Part shown: positions 46,412 to 55,423 of the stretch, piece after piece
Layout of the letters: every line of letters begins with the position of its first letter
How positions within the stretch are numbered: position 1 is the first letter of the stretch
Source of the DNA: Schaalia odontolytica
GTDB taxonomy: Bacteria > Actinomycetota > Actinomycetes > Actinomycetales > Actinomycetaceae
DNA length: 64,000 bases
Reading direction: 5' to 3'
Assembly (NCBI RefSeq): GCF_002847525.1
Contig: NZ_PKKM01000006.1
Span: forward strand, 111,819-175,818
The notes under the pieces: generated by a model
What the model was told of the DNA's origin: nothing
Databases searched by the model: none
Seen by the model: the letters and a program-made list of their open reading frames with translations, nothing else
Program-made: the position numbers and the translations under genes

Positions 46412-47404
46412 ATGAAGAAGCTCGTCAATGACGTCCACGCCGTCGTCCGCGAAACCCTCGAAGGTTTCGCCCTGGCCCACCCCGACCTCGTCGATGTCCA
46501 TTACTCGCCCGACTTCGTGACCCGTCACGTCCCCAAGGCTGAGGGCAAGGTCGGCCTCGTCTCCGGCGGCGGATCCGGACACGAGCCCCTGCACGCGGGC
46601 TTCGTCGGCGAAGGCATGCTGGATGCGGCCGTGCCCGGCGCGGTCTTCACGTCGCCCACCCCCGACCCGATCCTCGAGGCCACGAAGGCCGCCGACCACG
46701 GTGCGGGCGTCCTGCACATCGTCAAGAACTACACGGGCGACGTCCTCAACTTCGAGACCGCCGCCGAGCTGGCCGACATGGAGGACATTAAGGTCTCATC
46801 GGTCGTCGTCAACGATGACGTGGCCGTCGAGGATTCCCTCTACACAGCGGGGCGCCGCGGCGTCGCCGGCACGATATTCGTGGAGAAGATCGCGGGCGCT
46901 GCCGCCGAGCGCGGAGACTCCCTCGAGGAAGTCACCCGCATCGCCACCAAGGTTAACGACCAGACCCGCTCCATGGGCCTGGCCCTGGGCCCCTGCACCG
47001 TGCCCCACGCCGGCAAGCCCTCCTTCGACCTGGGTGAGGACGAGATCGAGCTGGGCATCGGCATCCACGGTGAGCCCGGATACCGCCGCGGCTCCATGGA
47101 GACCGCAGACAGCCTCGTCGCCGAACTCTACGAGCGCGTGCGTGAAGACCTCGGCCTGACTGAAGGCGAGCGCGTCGTGGCCCTCGTCAACGGCATGGGC
47201 GGCACCCCCGTCTCCGAGCTCTACATCTGCTTCCGCGCCCTCGCTGCCCTCCTCAAGAAGGACGGTATCGAGATCGCCCGCCAGATGGTCGGCAACTATG
47301 TCACCAGCCTGGAGATGCCCGGCGTGTCCGTGACCCTCATGCGCGCCGACGATGAGCTCCTCGAGCTCTTCGACGCGCCCGTGAACACGGTCGCCTGGAA
47401 GTAA
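46412..47404 (+). CDS. dhaK: Dihydroxyacetone kinase subunit DhaK
   Basis: This subunit binds dihydroxyacetone covalently for phosphoryl transfer from DhaL. The 330 aa product has VSGGGSGHEPLHAGFVG near residue 50 and the substrate-linking His in GIGIHGEPGY (about 217). The ATG at 46412 has AAGGAGG five bases upstream and gives the normal family length. It is the first gene of the PTS-dependent dhaKLM operon. Confidence 0.96.
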   Translation: MKKLVNDVHAVVRETLEGFALAHPDLVDVHYSPDFVTRHVPKAEGKVGLVSGGGSGHEPLHAGFVGEGMLDAAVPGAVFTSPTPDPILEATKAADHGAGVLHIVKNYTGDVLNFETAAELADMEDIKVSSVVVNDDVAVEDSLYTAGRRGVAGTIFVEKIAGAAAERGDSLEEVTRIATKVNDQTRSMGLALGPCTVPHAGKPSFDLGEDEIELGIGIHGEPGYRRGSMETADSLVAELYERVREDLGLTEGERVVALVNGMGGTPVSELYICFRALAALLKKDGIEIARQMVGNYVTSLEMPGVSVTLMRADDELLELFDAPVNTVAWK

Positions 47405-47432
47405 GCAACGAGGCAGAACAAGGAGAAACACG

Positions 47433-48074
47433 ATGAGCCTAGATGCAGCGTGGGCACTGCGGTGGATCGAGCTGGCGGCGGCGCAGGTCGCTGAGCAGCG
47501 CGACTACCTGGTGGACCTGGACCGAGCCATCGGGGATGGCGACCACGGCGAAAACATGGACCGCGGATTCAAGGCCGCTGTCGAGGCACTGGGACAGGCC
47601 CAGCCGGGCAGCGTCGCCGAGGTCCTCAAGACGGTCGCCAAGACCCTCATGTCCACGGTCGGCGGCGCCGCCGGACCCCTGTACGGGACCGCGTTCCTGC
47701 GCGCATCGAAGGCCGCCGGTGACGGTGAACTCGACGGCGCGGGCGTCGCTGCGGTGATCGCGGGCGCGCTCGACGGAATCCAGGCGCGAGGCAAGGCCAC
47801 CACGGGCGAAAAAACCATGGTGGACGCGTGGACTCCGGCCCTCGAGGCCGCCCGCGCGGCCGCCGAGGCCGGTAGCGATCCTGCGGCCGTCCTCGAGGCC
47901 GCCGCCACCGCCGCAGAGTCCGGCGCCGCCGCGACGGAACCCATGCGGGCCACGAAGGGACGCGCCTCCTACCTGGGCGAACGCTCCATCGGACACCTCG
48001 ACCCGGGCGCGGTTTCCACCTCCCTCATCCTGCGCGCCGCCGTGCGCGCAGCGGGCGAGGCCGGCGCGGCATGA
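47433..48074 (+). CDS. dhaL: Dihydroxyacetone kinase subunit DhaL (ADP-binding)
   Basis: This subunit carries tightly bound ADP, which is rephosphorylated by DhaM and passes phosphate to dihydroxyacetone on DhaK. The 213 aa all-helical product has the Mg-ADP motif DLDRAIGDGDHGENMDRG (about 28-45), STVGGAAGPLYGT, and KTMVDAW. AAGGAG precedes the ATG. The stop overlaps dhaM (ATGA). Confidence 0.95.
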   Translation: MSLDAAWALRWIELAAAQVAEQRDYLVDLDRAIGDGDHGENMDRGFKAAVEALGQAQPGSVAEVLKTVAKTLMSTVGGAAGPLYGTAFLRASKAAGDGELDGAGVAAVIAGALDGIQARGKATTGEKTMVDAWTPALEAARAAAEAGSDPAAVLEAAATAAESGAAATEPMRATKGRASYLGERSIGHLDPGAVSTSLILRAAVRAAGEAGAA

Positions 48075-48823
48075 GCGTGCGCGTCTCCTACGTCATCGTC
48101 TCCCACTCGGCCTCCCTGGCCAACGGAGTCTGCGAGCTGGCCGCCCAGATGGCCCCCGACGTGCACTTCGAGGCCGCCGGGGGTACGGACGACGGCCGCA
48201 TCGGCACCTCCTACGACCTCGTGGAGCGTGCCGTCGAGGCCGCCCTTGCTGCCGTGGACGGTGAGGGAAGCGGCGTCATCGTCCTGACCGACCTCGGCTC
48301 GGCCACGATGACCGTCGAATCCGTCATCGACATGAGCGATGAGCCCGAGCGCGTGCGCTTCGTCGACACCTGCCTCGTCGAAGGAGCTGTGGCATCCTCC
48401 GTGCGGGCCCAGCTTGGCGAAGACCTCGACCAGGTCGCCGACGTTGCAGCCGCCCTGGCCCCCCGCGTGGACGACGTGCCCGCCCAGGAGGCGCCCAGCC
48501 CCGCTCCCGCGAAGCTCAGCGGGGGAGGGGCCCCGGCCTCGTCGACGTGGGCGCAGGGGGACGCGGTCGTCGCAGACCCCGTCGGTCTGCACGCGCGACC
48601 CGCCGCCGCCTTCGTGCGCCTGGCGGGCACCTTCGACGCCGAGGTCACTGTCAACGGGGCCGACGGCGGGTCGGTCCTGGAGCTCATGGCCCTGGGTATC
48701 ACCCAAGGTCAGAGCGTCCACATCGAAGCCAATGGGGCAGACGCCACAGCGGCGGTCGCGGCGCTGACAGATATGCTGGAAAGCGCAACACCACAAACGC
48801 CAGAATCAAAGGAGACAATGTGA
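48071..48823 (+). CDS. dhaM: DhaM phosphotransferase subunit (EIIA-Man plus HPr domains)
   Basis: This subunit relays phosphate from the PTS to DhaL-ADP. The 250 aa product has an EIIA-mannose-like domain (about 1-130) with the phospho-His in VSHSASLANG (His12). A Pro/Ala linker follows, then an HPr-like domain (about 163-240) with ADPVGLHARPAAAF (His of GLHARP). The EI-like third domain of E. coli DhaM is absent, so separate EI must feed it. The stop region ATGTGA holds the ndk start. Confidence 0.94.
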   Translation: MSVRVSYVIVSHSASLANGVCELAAQMAPDVHFEAAGGTDDGRIGTSYDLVERAVEAALAAVDGEGSGVIVLTDLGSATMTVESVIDMSDEPERVRFVDTCLVEGAVASSVRAQLGEDLDQVADVAAALAPRVDDVPAQEAPSPAPAKLSGGGAPASSTWAQGDAVVADPVGLHARPAAAFVRLAGTFDAEVTVNGADGGSVLELMALGITQGQSVHIEANGADATAAVAALTDMLESATPQTPESKETM

Positions 48824-49290
48824 GCGCTAAGAGTGTTCTGCTGGAGCCCCAGCACCTTCTCGACCCCACCCTGGAGCACACCCTCATCGTCGTGAAGCCC
48901 GACGGCTACGCCCGCGGCCTGACCGGTGAGATCCTGCGCCGCATCGAGGCCAAAGGCTACACGATCAAGGGCCTCAAGCTCATGATCGCCTCCCGCGAGC
49001 TGCTCGCCGAGCACTACGCCGACCACAAGGACAAGCCCTTCTTCGAGGGCCTCCTGGAGTTTATGAGCTCCGGCCCGGTCGTCGCCATCATCGTCGAAGG
49101 CCAGCGCGTCGTCGAGGGCATGCGCGTCCTCATGGGGTCGACCGACCCGACGACGGCCCCCGCGGGCACGATCCGCGGAGACCTGGGTCGCGCGTGGAAC
49201 AGCCCCCACATGGAGAACCTGATCCACGGCTCGGACTCTGTGGACAACGCAACGCGCGAAATCTCCCTGTGGTTCCCGGAGATTTACTGA
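48820..49290 (+). CDS. ndk: Nucleoside diphosphate kinase
   Basis: This enzyme equalises nucleoside triphosphate pools through a phospho-His. The 156 aa product has TLIVVKPDGYARGL, STDPTTAPAGTIRGD and the catalytic NLIHGSDS. GTG 48820 overlaps the dhaM stop and has AAAGGAG upstream. About 15 residues precede the usual N-terminus. Its coupling to the dha operon is unusual for an essential housekeeping gene. Confidence 0.96.
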   Translation: MSAKSVLLEPQHLLDPTLEHTLIVVKPDGYARGLTGEILRRIEAKGYTIKGLKLMIASRELLAEHYADHKDKPFFEGLLEFMSSGPVVAIIVEGQRVVEGMRVLMGSTDPTTAPAGTIRGDLGRAWNSPHMENLIHGSDSVDNATREISLWFPEIY

Positions 49291-49310
49291 GACACGGCTA
49301 ACCTGCAAGG

Positions 49311-52300
49311 GTGTACCTCAAAAACCTGACGCTGCGGGGCTTTAAGTCCTTCGCCAGTGCGACCACGCTCGCCCTCCAACCGGGCATCACGTGCGTCGTC
49401 GGCCCCAACGGGTCGGGTAAATCCAACGTCGTCGACGCTCTCGCCTGGGTCATGGGCGAGCAGGGTGCCCGCGCGCTGCGTGGCGGGAACATGGCGGACG
49501 TGATTTTCGCGGGGACATCTGGGCGCGCGGCGTTGGGGCGCGCCCAGGTGGACCTGACGATTGATAACACCGACGGGCTGCTCGACATCGAGTATTCCGA
49601 GGTGACGATCAGCCGCACCCTGTTCCGCGGGGGCGGCTCCGAATACTCCATTAACGGCACTCCGGCGAGGCTGCTGGACGTGCAGGAGCTCCTCTCCGAC
49701 ACGGGCATGGGCCGTCAGATGCACGTCATCGTCGGCCAGGGGCAGCTCGACGCGATTCTGTCCTCGACGCCCGAGGAGCGTCGCGGGTTCATCGAGGAGG
49801 CCGCGGGCGTCCTGAAGCATCGTCGGCGTAAGGAGCGCGCGCTCAAGAAGCTGGCCGACATGGACGCGAACCTCGTGCGCGTCCTGGATCTGACGAATGA
49901 GATTCACCGCCAGCTGGGGCCTCTGGCCCGCCAGGCGCGGGTTGCTCGTCGCGCGTCCCTCATTCAGGCGCGCGTGCGTGACGCGAAGGCCCGCCTGCTG
50001 GCCGACGACTTGGCCTCTGCGCTGTCGAAGCTGTCCGTGCTTGAGGCATCGGACGAGTCTGCCGAAGCCCGCCGCGCGTCGCTCGAGGAACAGATAGCTG
50101 CCGCGCGCGCCGAGCTTGCGCGCCTGGAGGATGCGGAACGTGCGTCTTCGCCGGCACTCGAGCAGGCATCCTCCGACTGGCAGGCGCTGACCACGATCAC
50201 CGAGCGCCTGCGCGGCACACTCATGGCCGCGACCCAGAAGGTCTCCCTGCGCGCGACTCCCGAGCTGCCCCCGGGCGGCGAGGACCCCGATGTGCTCGAC
50301 GAGCGCGCCCGCGTCGCCGGGGCCGAGGACGCGGCCCTGGCCGGCCAGGTTGAAGCCGCGCGCTCTGCGCTCACCGCAGCGACTCGTGCGCGCGAGGCCG
50401 CCGAGGACGCCGACGATTCCGCGTCCCGCGAGCTGGCCCGCGTCAACCGCGTGATCGCCGACCACCGCGAGAAGGTCGCGCGCCTGACGGGCGACGCCTC
50501 CACGGCCGCGTCTCGCCTGGAGGCCGCGATCGCCGAGGCCGACCGCGCGTGGGGTGCCTACCGTGCGGCTCAGGAGCGTGCCGAGGCCGCCGAGAAGGCC
50601 GTGCCCGCGTCGTCTGTGGGCTCTGTTGGTGCGGGCGCTTCTGTTGCTGAGGGGTCTTTGTCCCAGGAAGAAGCCGGCGGGGGAGCAGCCCGCGCACACG
50701 CCGAGGCCTCCTCCCGCCGCGACGCCGCGCGCGCCCGCGTGGACGAGCTGCTCGGCGTCGAACGCGAGGCACGGGCCGACCGCGCGCGCTGGGAGGCGCG
50801 CCGCGACGCCCTCGAGCAGCTGCTCGCCCGCGAGGACGGCACCGCCGAGCTGCTGGGACGCCCCGGCGTGCTCGGCCAGGTCGCGCCCCTCCTGCACGTC
50901 ACCCCCGGTTTCGAGGACGCCGTCGCCGCCGCGCTCGCCCCCTTCGCCGACGCAGTCGTCGTCGACTCCCTGGCCAGAGGCCTGGGCGAGCTGGACGCCG
51001 CCCGCGCGGCCGGGCGCTCGCTGCGGCTCGTCGTGGCATCTGATTCTTCCGGCCCTTCCGACGGTTCCGCGGATGGGACCAGCGGGGCCGTCCGCGCCGA
51101 CCTGCCCGAGGGAGCGACGTGGCTGTCCGATGTCGTTACCTGCGAGGGCGCAGCCGCGGCCCTCGCGTCCCTGCTGGAAGGGGTCGTCTCGTGCTCCCTC
51201 GATGCCGCGGCTGAGGTGCTGCGCGTGCCCGGCGTGCGCGCCGTTGTCACGTCGGGCGGCGATGTGCTGCGCTCGTGGTCGGTGGAGGGTGGGCGCCAGG
51301 CCTCCTCCGTGCTCTCCGTGCGCGCAGACTACGAGGAGGCGTGCGCGCAGGCTGAGGCCGCCCAGGCTCGCATGGCCGAGGTCTCCGAGCAGCTCAGCGA
51401 GGCAAACGCCCACCTGGACCGCTGCATTCGCGAGGCAAACGACGCCCTGAAGGCCCTGCGCGAGGAAGACGCGCAGCGTGCCAAGGAAGCCCAGGAACTC
51501 GCCCGCGCCCAGTCGGCCGCGCAGGCCGCCCGAGCCGAGGCCGAGCGCGCCCACGACGTGGCCCGCCGAGCCGACGAGCAGGTGACCTGGGCCCGCGAGC
51601 AGGACGTTGCCGCGCGCGCACGCCTCGACGGCGCCGACACCATCGCCCCGCCCGAGTCCCTCGAAGACGCTCAGGCCCGCGCGGACGCCGCATCCCGCGC
51701 CGCGCGCGAGGCCCGCGAGGCCGAAAACGAGGCGCGCCTATCACTGCGCGCCCTCGAAGAACAATCGCGGCGCGCCGCATCCCGCGCCCGCTCCCTGCGC
51801 CAGGCCGCCGCCGCCGAGCGCGAGGAGCGCGCCCGCTACGCCCGGCGCGAGGCTGCGCGCAAGACGGAGCTGGCCACGGCCTCGGACGTGGAGGCAGCCG
51901 CCCGCCTCGCCCTTGAGGCCGCCGAGCGTGCCCTCGCTCAGGCCGCCGCGGAGCGCGATCGCCTGAGTGAGCGTCGCTCCCAGGTCTCCCAGGAGGTCTC
52001 GGACGCACGCCGCGCCCTGGACCGACTGAGCGCGGAGCTGTCGGAGGCCACGGCCTCGGCCCACCAGGGGCAGATCGCCGCCGAACAGACGCGCCTGCGC
52101 GTCGAGGACCTGCAGCGTCGCGCCCTGGAGGAGCTGTCCCTCGAACCCGAGCAGCTGCTCGCGGAGTTTGGTCCGGAGACGCTGGTGCCAATGCTGCCGC
52201 TCGACCCCGACCAGGTCGAGAAGGCTGCGGCCGCCGAGCCGAGCGCGTACGTGCGCGCCGAGCAGGAGCGTGCCCTTGCGAAGGCGCAGAAGGACTTGGA

Positions 52301-52898
52301 GAAGCTGGGGCGCGTGAACCCCCTGGCGCTCGAGGAGCACGAGGCGCTGGCCTCGCGGCACAAGTTCCTGGTGGATCAGGTCCAGGACCTCAAAGCTTCG
52401 AAGGCGGATCTGCTGCGTATCGTGCAGGACGTGGATCGCCTGGTGGAGGAGGCCTTCGCGTCGGCGTTCGCCGAGACGCGCGAGCAGTTCGAGCACGTGT
52501 TCGGCGTGCTGTTCCCGGGCGGACAGGGCGACCTGGTGCTCACTGATCCGGACGACATGCTGACGACGGGCATCGAGATCGAGGCTCGGCCTGCGGGCAA
52601 GAAGGTGAAGCGCCTGTCGCTGCTGTCGGGCGGCGAGCGTTCCCTGGCCGCGATCGCGTTCCTGGTGGCGATCTTTAAGGCGCGCCCGTCCCCGTTCTAC
52701 GTCATGGACGAGGTCGAGGCCGCCCTGGACGACATGAACCTGACGCGCCTGCTCGCCATCTTCAAGGAACTGCAGGAGACCTCGCAGCTGATCGTCATCA
52801 CCCACCAGAAGCGCACGATGGAGATCGCGGACGCCCTCTACGGCGTCACGATGCGCGACGGCGTCACGACGGTGGTGTCCCAGCGCTTGGCGGACTAG
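49311..52898 (+). CDS. smc: Chromosome segregation protein SMC
   Basis: This is the core subunit of the SMC-ScpAB condensin, which organises and separates chromosomes. The 1195 aa product has the N-terminal ATPase half (GPNGSGKSN, about 33-41). Long Ala/Arg/Glu-rich coiled coils flank a hinge at about 515-670. The C-terminal half has LLSGGERSLAAIA (about 1103) and the Walker B YVMDEVEAALDD. The start is GTG 49311, MYLKNLTLRGFKSF, with CAAGG adjacent. A Ser/Gly-rich insert (VPASSVGSVGAGAS) breaks the first coil near residue 430. Confidence 0.96.
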   Translation: MYLKNLTLRGFKSFASATTLALQPGITCVVGPNGSGKSNVVDALAWVMGEQGARALRGGNMADVIFAGTSGRAALGRAQVDLTIDNTDGLLDIEYSEVTISRTLFRGGGSEYSINGTPARLLDVQELLSDTGMGRQMHVIVGQGQLDAILSSTPEERRGFIEEAAGVLKHRRRKERALKKLADMDANLVRVLDLTNEIHRQLGPLARQARVARRASLIQARVRDAKARLLADDLASALSKLSVLEASDESAEARRASLEEQIAAARAELARLEDAERASSPALEQASSDWQALTTITERLRGTLMAATQKVSLRATPELPPGGEDPDVLDERARVAGAEDAALAGQVEAARSALTAATRAREAAEDADDSASRELARVNRVIADHREKVARLTGDASTAASRLEAAIAEADRAWGAYRAAQERAEAAEKAVPASSVGSVGAGASVAEGSLSQEEAGGGAARAHAEASSRRDAARARVDELLGVEREARADRARWEARRDALEQLLAREDGTAELLGRPGVLGQVAPLLHVTPGFEDAVAAALAPFADAVVVDSLARGLGELDAARAAGRSLRLVVASDSSGPSDGSADGTSGAVRADLPEGATWLSDVVTCEGAAAALASLLEGVVSCSLDAAAEVLRVPGVRAVVTSGGDVLRSWSVEGGRQASSVLSVRADYEEACAQAEAAQARMAEVSEQLSEANAHLDRCIREANDALKALREEDAQRAKEAQELARAQSAAQAARAEAERAHDVARRADEQVTWAREQDVAARARLDGADTIAPPESLEDAQARADAASRAAREAREAENEARLSLRALEEQSRRAASRARSLRQAAAAEREERARYARREAARKTELATASDVEAAARLALEAAERALAQAAAERDRLSERRSQVSQEVSDARRALDRLSAELSEATASAHQGQIAAEQTRLRVEDLQRRALEELSLEPEQLLAEFGPETLVPMLPLDPDQVEKAAAAEPSAYVRAEQERALAKAQKDLEKLGRVNPLALEEHEALASRHKFLVDQVQDLKASKADLLRIVQDVDRLVEEAFASAFAETREQFEHVFGVLFPGGQGDLVLTDPDDMLTTGIEIEARPAGKKVKRLSLLSGGERSLAAIAFLVAIFKARPSPFYVMDEVEAALDDMNLTRLLAIFKELQETSQLIVITHQKRTMEIADALYGVTMRDGVTTVVSQRLAD

Positions 52899-52918
52899 AC
52901 CTTATACTCAGGCCGCTC

Positions 52919-53602
52919 TCAGGCCTCGAGCCTGGTCAGCGTCCCGTGCGTGAGCTCATAGATCGTGTCCACGTAGGGCAGGATCGAGCGATCGTGCGTC
53001 ACCATGATGGCGCTCTTATTCTTTGACTTCACTTCCTTGCAGATCAGCTGGGCGATCTCCTGGCCGCGATCCGGGTCCAGGCTCGCGGTCGGCTCGTCTG
53101 CCAGGATCAGCTGCGGGTTGCCGATGAAGGCGCGAGCGATCGCCGCGCGCTGCTTCTGGCCACCCGACATCTGGCGCGGATACTTGACGTAGGAAGCCTC
53201 AATACCCAGGTCCTCCATGAGGGAACGGACCTCGGCCTGACGCGCGGCCTTGTCCTTCTCGCCCTTGAGCTTCGCGACCAGCTCGAGCTGGTCGCCGATG
53301 CGCATGTAGGGCAGGAGCTGGTGGTCCTGGAAGATGAAGCCCAGCAGCTCCAGGCGCTTGCGCGTCCACTGCTTCTGGCTCAGCTGTGTGAGGTCCTGGC
53401 CGGCGATGGAAATGCGCCCCTCGTCGGCCGACAGCAGCAGGCCAGCGATGGACAGGAGCGTCGACTTTCCGGAACCTGAGGGCCCCAGGATCGCCACGAA
53501 CTCACCGGCGTCGGCGCTCAGGCTCAGGCCACTCAGCACGCGGTGCGTCTGGTCGCCGTCGGCGTAGGACTTTCCGATCGAATCCAATTCGATGATTGCC
53601 AC
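52919..53602 (-). CDS. ABC transporter ATP-binding protein (MacB/HrtA-like)
   Basis: A 227 aa ATPase subunit. It has Walker [11 protein letters not shown]-loop [10 protein letters not shown], signature [14 protein letters not shown], Walker [13 protein letters not shown] and the switch His in VTHD. It belongs to the group that drives FtsX/MacB-fold permeases. GTG 53602 has GGAG eight bases upstream and is 2 bases after the permease stop. With the permease it probably exports a hydrophobic toxin such as heme, which is inference from the partner. Confidence 0.9.
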   Translation of the reverse strand: MAIIELDSIGKSYADGDQTHRVLSGLSLSADAGEFVAILGPSGSGKSTLLSIAGLLLSADEGRISIAGQDLTQLSQKQWTRKRLELLGFIFQDHQLLPYMRIGDQLELVAKLKGEKDKAARQAEVRSLMEDLGIEASYVKYPRQMSGGQKQRAAIARAFIGNPQLILADEPTASLDPDRGQEIAQLICKEVKSKNKSAIMVTHDRSILPYVDTIYELTHGTLTRLEA

Positions 53603-53603
53603 T

Positions 53604-54704
53604 TTATTCTCCGTTTCCGCCGATGACTTCGATGGGATCCACCTTCTTGATCTTCAGCAGCGACAGCGCGCCGCACAGGATCGACGTCACGACGAAGCTG
53701 ATCGCGACGGTGACGCTGTCTGCGAGAGTCATGATCGACGGGACGGTGCTCGGCAGGAACGGCGCCATGGCGGCGGCGAGGCCGAGGCCGATCACGACGC
53801 CGATGATCGAGATGATCGTCAGCTGGGAGATCTGAATGTAGGTAATGGTGCGCATCGGCATGCCAATCGCCTTCAGGACACCGAACTGGCGCAGCTTCTG
53901 CAGGGTGAGGATGTAGAAAAAGACGCCCAGGATCGCGGACGAGGCCACGAGGAGTACCCACGTGATCATCTTGAGCGTGAGGTTCTGGGCCTTGTAGCCG
54001 GGGATCTTGTCGATGACCTGCTGGCGGTCGGCGGTCATCAGGTGAGTGGGAAGGGCGTCCTCCGCAATCTCATCCGAGGTCACGACCGTCTGGGCCTGCC
54101 ACCGGTAGTTCGGATCCGTCTTGGTACGCATACCCGCGTAGGTCTGCGAGCTGACGAAGCCGATGTCGCTGTATCCGTAGTTAGCCCTCTTGGCGAAGGC
54201 GACGACCGTGAGCTCCTGCTCCGAGATCTTGTCAATCACTCGATCGCCGACGCGGACGCCCTCGTTTTCAAACGCGCTGTCGAGGATGACTTCGTTATCC
54301 CCGAGCATGGAGATCGTCAGGTCGGAGTCGATGAGGGTCGGCTGGAGAACGTTACCGTCGTTGTGATCCGTCGCGAAGTACGTGATGTCCAGGGTGTTCG
54401 AGTCGTCGCCCTGGGTGATAGTCGCGCGCTGGATGACGAGGCTCGCGTAGTCGCGCATCCCGGCCGCTTCGAGGGCGTCGATGTCGTCGGAAGTCACCGA
54501 CGAATAGGGGATGACGCCATCGGAGTCCGTCGACAGGACGTAGGTGAGGGGACCGTAGTTCGCGATCTGCGCGGACACGGAGGCGGCGAGGCCGTTGGTG
54601 AGGCCCGAGAGGAACACGACCATGAACATGAGCGTGGCGATCAGGAACTCGATGAGAACGAACTTCTTTGGTTGATATGTAATTTCGTTCCACGCTATTT
54701 TCAT
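53604..54704 (-). CDS. ABC transporter permease (FtsX/HrtB-like)
   Basis: A 366 aa permease with one N-terminal helix (FVLIEFLIATLMFMVVFLSGL), a large extracytoplasmic domain of about 200 residues and three C-terminal helices, the FtsX/MacB fold. The N-terminus KIAWNEITYQPKKF and the SGLTNGL segment resemble the heme exporter HrtB. GGAG precedes ATG 54704 at eight bases. No HrtR or HssRS-type regulator is adjacent. Heme or another cytotoxic lipid-soluble compound is a plausible substrate. The 54705-54880 gap holds the promoter region only. Confidence 0.87.
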   Translation of the reverse strand: MKIAWNEITYQPKKFVLIEFLIATLMFMVVFLSGLTNGLAASVSAQIANYGPLTYVLSTDSDGVIPYSSVTSDDIDALEAAGMRDYASLVIQRATITQGDDSNTLDITYFATDHNDGNVLQPTLIDSDLTISMLGDNEVILDSAFENEGVRVGDRVIDKISEQELTVVAFAKRANYGYSDIGFVSSQTYAGMRTKTDPNYRWQAQTVVTSDEIAEDALPTHLMTADRQQVIDKIPGYKAQNLTLKMITWVLLVASSAILGVFFYILTLQKLRQFGVLKAIGMPMRTITYIQISQLTIISIIGVVIGLGLAAAMAPFLPSTVPSIMTLADSVTVAISFVVTSILCGALSLLKIKKVDPIEVIGGNGE

Positions 54705-54882
54705 GGCTATGCTCCAATGCGGGCGAAAGTATGTCAGTTCGCCACCTTTTGTGCCCGAAAGCGGCTCGCAACTGTACCACGCGGTTTTTGACAGGCGCGC
54801 GAGGGAGATGTGCGACAGAGCGGGTCAGGGGTGGTTTCGTGACGTAGTCATCAGGGAGGGCTGAGTCAATGATGTGCACAAG

Positions 54883-54920
54883 AAAAACGCGGGCGGGGAC
54901 CCCGTCGGTCCCCGCCCGCG
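54883..54920 (-). terminator. Terminator of the small zinc-ribbon gene
   Basis: CGCGGGCGGGGAC (54888-54900) and GTCCCCGCCCGCG (54908-54920) pair perfectly. Five A on the plus strand at 54883-54887 give a U-run on the minus strand. Confidence 0.9.
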
Positions 54921-54960
54921 CCTTCACGCCGTGCGTCCCGCCGCTGCGGGAAGCTCGCTA

Positions 54961-55176
54961 TCAGTCGTTCATGAAATGACGCTCGTCCAGGATCTGCGCG
55001 CCGCCGCCCACCAGCGAGGGCAGGTGCTCGTTTGCGTGGTGGCCGCAGAAGTAGAGCTGGCCACCCGAAGGCATCGTCGCACGAACCCAGGCGCGAGCGC
55101 CGCAGGCATCGCAACGATTTGCCGCATTCAGCTGCGGCTCGTCCAGTACGGGGCGTTCAAGAGTCTGTGCGTTCAT
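54961..55176 (-). CDS. Small zinc-ribbon protein (DUF7455-like)
   Basis: A 71 aa protein with NRCDACGARAWVRA followed by a GGQLYFCGHHANEH motif, a CxxC/CxxH zinc-binding pair seen in small actinobacterial proteins. Its function is unknown. ATG 55176 has GGAA close upstream; ATG 55197 would add seven residues. It is divergent from parE. Confidence 0.8.
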   Translation of the reverse strand: MNAQTLERPVLDEPQLNAANRCDACGARAWVRATMPSGGQLYFCGHHANEHLPSLVGGGAQILDERHFMND

Positions 55177-55410
55177 GCTTCCATCACACACCATCACTCC
55201 GCCCCGCGCACCCCTGTTCACCCGGGGCGCAATCGACCGCCCGCACGCCGATACAACGAAACGGGGAGCGCAAACCCTCCTTCAATAAGCCCCAACGGAC
55301 CCGGAAAGCGCGCCCACTAGCGCGATCGTGCCCCGGCCTCGTCAATCGTGGAAAGCGTCCCAGAACCCGCGCCACGCGCACCGTTGGCCACAAACGAGCG
55401 CCCACCCACA

Positions 55411-55416
55411 TATGAT
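55411..55416 (+). promoter_or_regulatory. -10 element for a leaderless parE transcript
   Basis: TATGAT at 55411-55416 matches the -10 consensus at five of six positions. The GTG start codon at 55424 sits seven bases after it, exactly where transcription would begin. No ribosome site lies in between. The two ATG codons at 55412 and 55415 fall within the -10 itself. Confidence 0.55.
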
Positions 55417-55423
55417 GCACATC

